Source of the DNA: Paraglomus occultum
Lineage: Eukaryota > Glomeromycota > Glomeromycetes > Paraglomerales > Paraglomeraceae
NCBI GenBank assembly: GCA_910592205.1
Contig: CAJVPJ010000969.1
Location: 1-13,912 of the forward strand
Length of the DNA stretch: 13,912 nucleotides
Reading direction: 5' to 3'
The translations under genes were made by a program, and so were the position numbers. The notes below the pieces were generated by a model. It made no database searches and had not been told where the DNA came from. It worked only from the letters and a program-made list of their open reading frames with translations. Of this stretch, positions 1 to 8,139 are shown piece by piece (positions within the stretch are counted from its first letter, which is position 1; each line of letters starts with the position of its first letter).

Positions 1-650
1 ACTTATCCGGTATTTTGCTTATAAACAGACAATGATTACTGTCCGTAAAATCAGTGGCTAGTGTTTACTTTACCGGAATTATAGATGTTTCTAATAATGC
101 TGTTATACTTACTTTGTCTATACCCCACGTGTTTTGTTTTTTTTTTTGGTTTTTTTTGGATATGAGGTAGCAATTCTATTGGTAAATAAATTTAGAGTTT
201 ATAAAAAAACACGTTTCTGCAAGAAGCATGTAATGACAATTAAAAATGTAAATATCTGAATGCTATACGAGTTCTGTTATGTTTATCATCGTCTTAGTTT
301 ATAAAAATTTCTAACGTAAGCCGTTTTAGGTAAGCATTTGCTTTCTTCCAATTTGATGCGATAGGTCATTTACTCCAGAGACTACTGAGCTATATATTTT
401 TATATCAGAATTGTGCTTAGTAACGAGTATAATAACCGCGTATACAACAATAGTAATATGGTCTACTATCAGCAAACATTGGATAATTAGAACTTAAATT
501 ACGTGGTTCGACTTTATTAATTTGTAAGGGTGTCCTTGCGATTTTATATATCGAATTTGTTAAACTAAAATTACACGTCAATGAACCGGCGCTATACCAT
601 GTTAAATGATTTGACAGATGAAAGTAGTTTCTCGGTGCTATGATACACAT
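1..650. other. AT-rich intergenic stretch, no gene seen
   Basis: This stretch is AT-rich with a poly-T run near 137-148. The longest open frames are short (under 80 codons), do not resemble any family I know, and lack a convincing set of splice signals. Its right edge runs into the diverged uridine-kinase gene fragment that starts near 651. A few short matches continue left of 651, for example GAACCG and GCTATA near 580-592 in the order found in uridine-kinase exon 10. They are too weak to call. Confidence 0.6.
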
Positions 651-726
651 GATATTGCATCCACGCTCGTTTGTCTCGTTTACTATAAATTTTTATTATT
701 CAAAATCCTTCCCATGTACTGTCATC
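651..726 (-). pseudogene. Diverged partial copy of uridine kinase exon 9 and intron 8
   Basis: This block aligns by eye with 6376-6465 in the same orientation. The first part, 651-672 against 6376-6397, matches at 19 of 22 positions. Next, 673-689 matches the parent across CTCGTTT and ACTATAAA with small gaps. Finally, 695-726 against 6434-6465 matches at 28 of 32. In the parent these positions are the start of exon 9 (encoding the [11 protein letters not shown] stretch) and the end of intron 8. The copy lacks two bases in the exon part and one more in the T-run, so it would not encode the kinase motif. Intron and exon parts are about equally conserved, which points to DNA-level duplication rather than a processed mRNA copy. 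No flanking repeat or transposon was seen. It could also be transcribed as a non-coding RNA, but nothing shows that. Confidence 0.65.
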
Positions 727-903
727 AGAAAAATTTCTCGACAAGCAATCGGTATGATACTTTGCACGTTACTTTACGATATATTATTATTACGTTGAGT
801 ACAAAAATATGTGTAATAATATGATAAATTATGAAGACAAGTTTGTGTTACATGAAATAGAAAACCAATTCGTCATTTATTCACCAATGGCAACACATTG
901 TCT

Positions 904-1698
904 TCAAACACTTTTTCGACAAATTATAGCGAGAATGAAGATAGCAAGTAAGATGCCAGTTTGAACTACGCCACCACAGAGTCCGTAGATTGGACGACCT
1001 CTTTTCGAAGCCCATACTAGCGCGTGTGCCCAGGATAGACCAAGTCCCAAGTATATCCAACTGAGAATCTGGACCGCAGCACCCGAACCATGAGCCAAAC
1101 TATTGAAAGTCAGGGCGGAGAGCAGACCCAACAACATTTGAGTAATTTTTTTGTGGACTCTTTTAATTCTCTTTCCCACCTACCGAGATAGAAAAATGCA
1201 GATTAGTCTATGTGGGAGTAGGATATCAATATAACCCAGGGGTCACTCATGTGCGCTGAATAAGACCTCGAAACCTCAATACAACCAATACAAATGTATA
1301 CTAACATGAAAACGTTTGCCGGTAGACGCTTCATTACCGTCTTTGTTGTCATCTTTATCATCTTTGGTTGAGTGTGAGAAATAGAGTCGCAACAACCTGA
1401 GTATAAAATATTAGTACCAAATACAAAGCAATTGATAATTTTTTGATTGTTTACAAGTAACTTACCACGTAATAGCCCATACTATCCAGAGACTAAAGAA
1501 AGCATCCCAGCCATCACGGAAAGACACAGTTTTGATAAACTCGTCAAAGCTTGCAGTCGTGTCATTAACAGCACGTGAACTAATCGCAATTACTGGAGAC
1601 ATGAGTAATATTAATATTGGTGTAGCTGTCAAGAAAGTATGATGGAAAGTAGGGAAGAACGTTCGACTTGCGTATTTATCTGACAAGTATACACGCAC
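904..1698 (-). CDS. Small multi-pass membrane protein, family not recognised (5' end unresolved)
   Basis: Three exons are proposed: about 1698-1466, 1396-1306 and 1179-904 (stop at the low end). Donors are GTAAGT at 1465 and GTTAGT at 1305. Acceptors are CTCAG before 1396 and GGTAG before 1179, the latter preceded by a CTAAT branch-like site and a pyrimidine tract. Spliced, the frame closes at 600 nt (about 199 residues). Hydrophobic segments are visible around residues 22-42, 64-84, 123-140, 145-168 and 177-196, with a charged, Asp/Lys-rich loop (about 88-102) and a basic stretch between the second and third. No ATG lies in frame between the upstream stop (TAA at 1728-1726) and 1698, where the codon is GTG. 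So the first exon is probably missing, with a possible acceptor TTGTCAG before 1679; the first in-frame ATG is at 1602. The last two helices, with a histidine and arginines between them, loosely recall MAPEG-like proteins, but this is weak. The second donor was chosen because it keeps the frame. Predicted location is a membrane; function unknown. Confidence 0.55.
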
Positions 1699-2071
1699 AT
1701 GACGGAGCAGACAAGTGGTACACAGTTAAGTCATAGCTCGATTACTGAATAAAGTCTGTCTTGAACGCAGTGTCACAATGTACAGAACTGATTAATAGTC
1801 CCATGATCCGTGATTCAGAAAGTGGAAGTTTATTGAAACAAACAAGGTTTCTCGGAATGGTAGTTTATTGATATCCTCTCACTCAATCCATTGAAAGTTA
1901 CTTTACCAAATTTTTTGTATAATTCAGAGTCATATTAAATTAATTTTGTGGTGCGGTTCCACCGTTTTAACGTACCATCTTAAATATTATGTTAATTCAA
2001 ACATTGTTCAAGATAATGCAATGCCCATCTGAAAATATTGTGTTGTCTATCGCTTGTGACTAACAAGAAAT

Positions 2072-2091
2072 GTGATCGACGCGCCGATCAC
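2072..2091. repeat. Inverted repeat, 7-bp arms and GC-rich 6-nt loop
   Basis: GTGATCG and its reverse complement CGATCAC flank ACGCGC. It is a conspicuous GC-rich island in AT-rich DNA, about 370 bp upstream of the minus-strand membrane protein gene. It could be a binding site for a dimeric transcription factor or a short hairpin; neither is shown. Confidence 0.5.
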
Positions 2092-2217
2092 TTTCAAAAT
2101 ATTACTGTTGCACATGTCACTGTTCGACAAAGTTTATTTCGGTGCTATTGAATGATATTTGATTTGCACTTTTCCTCGCGCAGACATTACGTTAAAATAC
2201 GCAGGACGTAGAAATAC

Positions 2218-2233
2218 GTATACGTACGTATAC
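2218..2233. repeat. Perfect 16-bp palindrome
   Basis: The 16 bases GTATACGTACGTATAC read identically on both strands. They are built from alternating purine-pyrimidine TACGTA units and extend a little on the left (ATAC). This may be simple-sequence drift or a dimeric factor site. Confidence 0.55.
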
Positions 2234-4438
2234 ACAACAACATAACTATGCTTTTACAGATAAAAATCTGAAAAACTTTTATTTTTTTTTCCCCAAAGTA
2301 CGTACTCGACAAGTTGTTATACAGGTATAAATGGTTACACGGCGTATCATTGTCTCTACCAATTTGCACTAGCTTGGAAAAAACGGTCCAGTATTATTTT
2401 TTTATTAGACGCCACACAGGGCCAACGTAACAGCCAAGAATTAGAATGTTTAATTAAATTAGCTTGCATTAGTATGTAATGTATATAATATAATAGTCAT
2501 CAGGTTGAGAACCTCTCATAGTGTATATTGTAGAGTTTGCCGTGCATATGTTGTGTAAAAGATATGAAGCCAAAAAGCAATATTGGCACAAGATAAAACT
2601 AAAAAGGGAATGAGAATGATAAATAATGCAAAACCTACACATGCACAAGTCAAGTTGCAATTTTACCCAACTTGGGGTAGACTAAAGCGGGACAGGTTTT
2701 GTCACAATCATAATAACATAGCTTGCATACCAGTTTCTCACATAACGACATTCAGAGTTCAACTTGTCGACAGAAAAAAGCGTTTACTAATATGTCAAGA
2801 CAAAAGAGTAAAAAAAAAACGATATGGATACCCGAGTAGTAAGGAGAAACAAGTATCAGAATTGGTACTTGATGTCTGTTTATGAGTAAATAATGAGATT
2901 GGGTTGAAAAAATTACAGAGCTACTCATTAGCGTTATTTGGTTGACTTGACCGTGATTGTTTGTTCCTAACAACTATTTTTCGTAAACCAGCTTGTACGG
3001 ATGTGTGCTGGAACTCCACACTAGCCTATCCCTCTAGAGTTCTATGGAAAAGTCTTATAAGCACAATTTCGACGGTGTTTGTGTCATACGTAGAAGCTTG
3101 TTCACTATAAGAGAGTAATATACATTATTTTTATTTGTTTGTTTGAATTTGTCTGTCTTGCTTGTAAAGAAATATTTTTACTCATTTTGTAGTCGCGGCA
3201 TTACGACTACACTTTTTGACTGAACATATTGTTTTCTCTGATATACTCGAATGTTTTTAAAAAATAATTGAATCAATGCAATGTATAGATAATACTGCGA
3301 GCGCTTCTTCTATATCAACATCTGTTTAATGAATTTATTCTTGAGACTTCCAACGAGTCACAAGTCTTCCTTCCGACTTTCAAGTAAGCAACACGACTGT
3401 TCCGGTATTCATGGTACCTTTGTGCTCTGGCGCGTTATAATATGGTTAGTATCACGAGCGATTTATGATCAGCATATTTCTGCCATAATGAAAAAATGAG
3501 GAACTGGAAAAAGAAGTCCGCGCAAAAAAACGTTCAGGTATCGGTCTTCCAATTCATCAAAATGCATCGTCCACACCCCCTCTTTCCAAACTAGACTCTT
3601 CAGCGTGACTGTTACTTCTTCTTCTTTTCTCGAAAAAGAACATGTTGGCAATCATTATGTGTAAGTGTCTCGCATTTATTGAAATAGATCAGCAATGTAT
3701 TGTCACGAATAACGTGTATGCTTACAATCAGGCTACTCAACTCGTCTGGGCGAACACTATACGATGCTTCCGTATATCCAACAAAGAATATATACATAGA
3801 ACATCGGCCGTATTGTCCTCTACTTGCAACTGCATCTCAATAAATACCAACTTTGCTCACAAATAACCACAAAAGATGACTCCTAAATAACCTAATTCTC
3901 ACGGTCAAACTTGATGTATCTTGACCTGTTGTTCTCAAATTGTTCGACGAAAACTTAGCAATAATAACCAGTAATTTTTGTTAGCCGATCTATCAGGTAA
4001 AAAAAAATACATTCATGGTCTAATCAGCTCTCGAGATTCCAAGATCAATAAAAGAATCATCCGCTTAAAGAGCTCGCTAGTTAGTCGAATTGCATTTACC
4101 ATCAAAATGTTACAAGCTCAATACAGTTGACAATATAAAAGCCACAACGCCATAAATTTTGGCAAATGATTTTTTCTTGTCTACCAACAGTGAGAAATAT
4201 TTACTTTTAACATTGGAAGATAAACTATTAACACGACACTTGCTTTTTTTTAGGGATGTTAACAATCCGTCGCTTTTGCCAATCCTGCGTGATACTTAAC
4301 CGTCCGTTTTCTATACGGTTTATTGATTATATTCAGTAGGTCGAAAAACTTCATCGCCGTAAAGGAATTTTCCTCCAATAAATGCACGTTCACACAGTGT
4401 CGCTTATCGATTCTCCAGGCTACCTCTTGTTAGAATAC

Positions 4439-4484
4439 TACGTAACTTTTATAGCAGCTAATTGTCTTGCTACGTAGTTACGTA
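4439..4484. repeat. Inverted repeat, 9-bp arms
   Basis: TACGTAACT at 4439-4447 and AGTTACGTA at 4476-4484 are exact reverse complements separated by 28 nt. They lie about 270-320 bp past the uridine kinase stop codon, so they may be in or beyond the 3' UTR. No function can be assigned. Confidence 0.4.
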
Positions 4485-4756
4485 TATAGCGGGGGTTCGT
4501 GATGACAAAATAGGCATTGATCAAATGCAAATCAATTTACCAATGCAAATTGACACAACGATATAGTATGTCCATCTTTAGTAGTAGAAAATATTATTGC
4601 ATCGCAAAAGTGTTCTTATAGTGCTTTGTCAAGGTAATAAGCAACAATGATTGTAAGAAAAATTAACAATAAATTTAAAAAAAACAACACGACATGTATG
4701 CTAATATATTTGATCGAAACCTCAACAATGAAAACTGCATTGTACGTTCTCTAATA

Positions 4757-7589
4757 TTAAGGTTCCGTACCAAAGTATCGATCTGCAAACAAAAGATCAT
4801 CAGTTATTAACTTTTTACATAGAACGGTTAGATAGCATTCTCATACCTCCAAAGTTGCCCATTCCAGGTTCAACGTAAAGTGTATGCTCGCTGACTTTGG
4901 GGTCTACCATTGAAGTACACAACTTGACCTTTGGAAAGGCCTTGGAAATTGTATGTAATCCTGTTTTTACATGCAATGTTAGAGTCATGAATAATCACAC
5001 AAATACATATGGATGACTGCAATGACAGACCAACCTTGGAAAGTAGAAAGAAATGTCAAGAAAATAATTTTGTCCTATAATGATGTGGGTATTAGCAGTA
5101 CATGTAAAAGTATTAGAAAAAAAATGAAAAGACGCAATAATATAAATAGTTCATACCTCTGGTACATTATGGTCCAATAAAACTCGAATAGCCATCAGAC
5201 CAGCCGCGCCCGTTGCAATTTGTGCATCCTATAAAAAAATTGTGGATTAATCTTGTACAGTTCATATAAACACGCATAACACGCAGTTTAATAATTCTTA
5301 CCATAAGAAACACATGACATTTGTCAATAGCAGATGGGAGCTTAATGTAGTGTAACTATGTTCAAAAAGATTAGCAAGCAAACACGCGTTTCTGCCAATT
5401 AAATATGATTGACCGTCACTTTACCTGTGGCTCACCAGTTTGAGGATCAGATTGAATCAGCATCTTTCCTATGAGTGCATCTTTTATGGCTCGACGGAGG
5501 CCTGTCTCCATAGTACCACCAGCACGAAGGATAGATACTCCGCAGATCTACAAATTGGATGCAACACGCGTTACTATTACCCGATGAACGATATTTAAAA
5601 CGATTAAATAACGATAATAATACCTGAGCATCCAGGACCTTGCCATCGCATTCAATATTAAGAGGTGTTATTACTTTACGATGACGAAAAGGCAGCTCTG
5701 CCAGACCCCTTCAAGTGATGATAATCAAATACACATATTCAGCGACAGTTCAAAAACAGCATCTCCATAAACGAAATATATTATATATATATATATATAT
5801 ATATGCGTTACCGTTCAACCACGAGCGTTGCAAGCCTTTCAGTGTAAAAAATAAGATCGTCTCGCGCTGTGGTACAATCACGAATGATTGTATGTATTCC
5901 CTGAAGAAACTTGTGTCAGCATGACTATTATAACTTTACCTGGGATAACGCATATGCTCAAATACCTTTAACTGAGGCGTGGCTTCCAACAAAATCACGT
6001 TTTCAGGTATCTCATCCGTACACTCTATCCTTGCCAAATCCCATCGAAAGTTTAGCTTGCGCTCCGCCAATTGCTTCTGGACGTTCTTTGTGATAAGTTC
6101 TATTGCAACATGGTTCTCCAAGCCTCGTGGAATAATCTAGAAATACAAAGCACGTTAGCGTGAAAAAGAAAAAAAAAGGTTGCTAGATACGAGACTGTAT
6201 AAAGATTGCAAGTACCACATCCGCGTTCTTTACTGTTGGTAGAATATGATCGTCAAATGATGATTTAACGAACCGTCCGTATTGCTATATTACAATAGCA
6301 GAACTGTTTTAATACGATTACGCGTTCGACTTTATATGCCCATTCATAATTCAGACTCACTTGGAGTACACCATGGATATCGCGTCCTCGCTCGTTTATG
6401 TCTCGTTTTACTATAAAATTTCACAAAATAAACATTATCCAAGGTCCTTCCCATGTACTGGCATCTTAACAAGCAGTGTATAACATGTATCTGCTGATTC
6501 TCGCTTACATCTTCTAGCCAGCCGAATATCCGCATCGGTATCCACAAAGATCTAAGGCCAATAGTTTGTCTTTAGAACAATTCGTGCGATCGAATTAAAA
6601 GTTAAAGACGTGCACATATGTTATATATATGCACCTTCAAATCCATAAGATCTGTGATGGTTTTGTCGTATAAAGCAAAAATGCCTTCAAAGATGATAAC
6701 GTTGGCGCCATAAATGGTTGACGTCTCTGGGCGTCTAGAATGGGTTGTGAAATCATAGATAGGTATCTCCACTCGCTTCCTACAGGGTTCCCCCATTGTT
6801 GAGAACAAAATTAGTGCCATAAATTTTATTAACAACGGAATGACGTGAATGACCAATTACCCTTCCTTGAGATCTTTTAAAGTTTGTGCTAGCGTTTCGT
6901 AATCGAATGCGTTGGGATGATCAAAATTGTAATCACTTGGTCCGAGAGATTAAAGGGACAGAGTAAAATGAGCATATAAATATGTGTAATTCAGTACTCT
7001 CAACCGTCTTACTTATTCATGGCAGCTTCAAGTTGTTCGGGAGTAAGTGGCTTGTAGTATGAATCCATGCTCAGCAGAACAACCCACGGGACGTTGAGAT
7101 TTTTGATTATTCTCCTGCGATAAAAATTAAACCAGTTTAACGCGCAAAGTATATACAACTACAAAGAATACATTTGGAATGGGGAAACGAAAACCTTAAT
7201 CCTTACTGGGCAACACTAGTTTTCCCACTAGCACTCCCACCTTTATGCAACAGAAAATAATGAGAATGGATTCGAGACAATTTTACCCCCCTCTAAACCA
7301 TACCACCTACCGGCTACCGCAATGAGATATGGCGAACAATTCTTCCCATCTTGTCTATTGAATCGACGCTTCTGCAATCAATAATGATTCGTTTTTTCCC
7401 GAAAAGCAACAAACTCACAAAAGACATCTTTAATGCACGATACCTGTACCAAGGACTAAGTATAAAATTAGCCGATTATTTTTGTGGAATCACACATGTT
7501 TCTAATCAAGTTGAATGCAATATCCTCTTATTAACAACTCACGATCGGCCTTCGCCTGTCAGATAAATATTCTTCTTATATGTACCCAT
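4757..7589 (-). CDS. Uridine kinase / uracil phosphoribosyltransferase fusion protein (UCKL type), 19 exons
   Basis: The N-terminal half is a uridine-cytidine kinase (uridine to UMP). The C-terminal half is a uracil phosphoribosyltransferase domain (uracil plus PRPP to UMP). The role is cytosolic pyrimidine salvage. Exons: 7589-7543, 7443-7419, 7371-7311, 7240-7207, 7114-7013, 6935-6861, 6779-6635, 6551-6509, 6410-6361, 6284-6216, 6136-5966, 5900-5812, 5708-5624, 5547-5425, 5355-5302, 5228-5157, 5074-5035, 4960-4847, 4782-4757. They total 1425 nt, 474 residues. Visible motifs: P-loop GGSASGKT (45-52), substrate-side Asp 73 in [16 protein letters not shown] (123-130), [14 protein letters not shown] (164-177) and ERGRD (184-188). 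In the second domain: SILRAGG (337-343), PRPP loop [10 protein letters not shown] (391-400) and terminal GNFGDRYFGT ending in EP and stop. The start is the first ATG after an in-frame stop, and [10 protein letters not shown] near residue 9 resembles IYxxGRPPWY of animal relatives. Exons 1-2 are less certain than the rest. Animal UCKL1 proteins are thought to lack uracil phosphoribosyltransferase activity, so activity of that half here is unproven. Confidence 0.93.
5782..5804. repeat. (TA)n microsatellite inside uridine kinase intron 12
   Basis: Twenty-three bases of uninterrupted alternating T and A lie in the 103-nt intron between exons 12 and 13, close to the donor side. Length variation between strains is likely and would alter the size of this short intron. 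Confidence 0.9.
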
Positions 7590-8139
7590 AACCCGAAAAA
7601 AACTGTCAGGGAAAAAACTTCACTCAGAGTCTGCCGATCATTGCAATTATGTGGTACATTCGCACACGTTTATTTGCATTTCAGTTACCAAAATGACTCA
7701 TTTTTCTGCCAATCATCACCATATTTCGCAAAGAAAACAACTCTAAAAACTTGTATTAGCTGTAAATTGCAGATTGCGTCGTCCGTTCTCGCAGGATGTT
7801 CAAAATTCACAGGCGCAAGAAACAACCAAACCAATCACATTCCCTCTGGGACATTACGTTCAGTTTATTATCCGCCTATGCGGGACTTTATTATCTAGTT
7901 CGCTCTTGATTTTGTTTGAAAGAAAAAAAGACTATGTATAAAAAACTTTCTATCGATTTGGTCATTTTCTATAGCTTATCTAAAGTAAATAATTGTCATG
8001 ATGACTTCATTTAGAACAATGATACAAACCACAGAAATTGTTCGTTATCTCGACCATGTAAAAACGTAGATTGTCGTTGGTACCTGGTATTATATGTCAT
8101 TTTTTAAGGGAAAAAAAAAGCAACACATGCCGACGGCCC
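7590..8139. other. Spacer between the GH5 gene and the uridine kinase gene
   Basis: This 550-bp stretch must hold the 3' UTR of the GH5 gene (right side) and the promoter and 5' UTR of the uridine kinase gene (left side). A possible poly(A) signal, AATAAA on the minus strand, lies near 7885-7890. I see no convincing TATA element. A plus-strand open frame (7515-7898, ATG start) crosses the spacer and runs antisense over uridine kinase exon 1. It looks like a chance ORF. Confidence 0.5.

Larger units (their letters stand above)
1699..4756. other. 3-kb AT-rich intergenic region without a recognisable gene
   Basis: This lies between the 5' side of the small membrane protein gene and the 3' end of the uridine kinase gene. 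It should contain the missing first exon and promoter of the former and the 3' UTR of the latter. Open frames are short. The longest, on the plus strand at about 2583-2885, opens with TTG, is rich in Lys/Arg and resembles nothing I know. A minus-strand frame at 3651-3469 has somewhat protein-like composition but no clear splice partners. Two palindromic sites (2072-2091, 2218-2233) and an inverted repeat (4439-4484) are the only distinct structures seen. Confidence 0.6.

Noticed and set aside
417-824. Open frames on both strands across the uridine kinase fragment copy
   Set aside because: The frames do not encode any kinase motif, and the copy is frameshifted relative to the parent exon, so these are chance ORFs over a relic.
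2583-2885. Plus-strand Lys/Arg-rich open frame of 100 codons
   Set aside because: It begins with TTG, has A-rich composition that makes Lys codons by chance, no splice partners and no family resemblance.
3469-3651. Minus-strand frame with fairly protein-like content (acidic and aromatic residues around VWTMHFDELEDRYL)
   Set aside because: It has no clear start context, no consensus donor or acceptor that links it to another exon, and no family resemblance. It may be a gene relic, but the sequence alone does not support it.
3902-3926. Short inverted repeat GGTCAA / TTGACC
   Set aside because: Six-base arms with a 12-nt loop are expected by chance several times in a window of this size.
4485-4505. 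GGGGGTTCGTGA, which resembles part of a tRNA T arm
   Set aside because: There is no A box, acceptor stem or anticodon arm at the right distance on either strand.
7515-7898. Plus-strand open frame of 127 codons, the longest one outside the three genes
   Set aside because: It is antisense to the uridine kinase first exon and promoter, shows no recognisable motif, and looks like unstructured translation of AT-rich DNA. Kept only as a possible antisense transcript to check.
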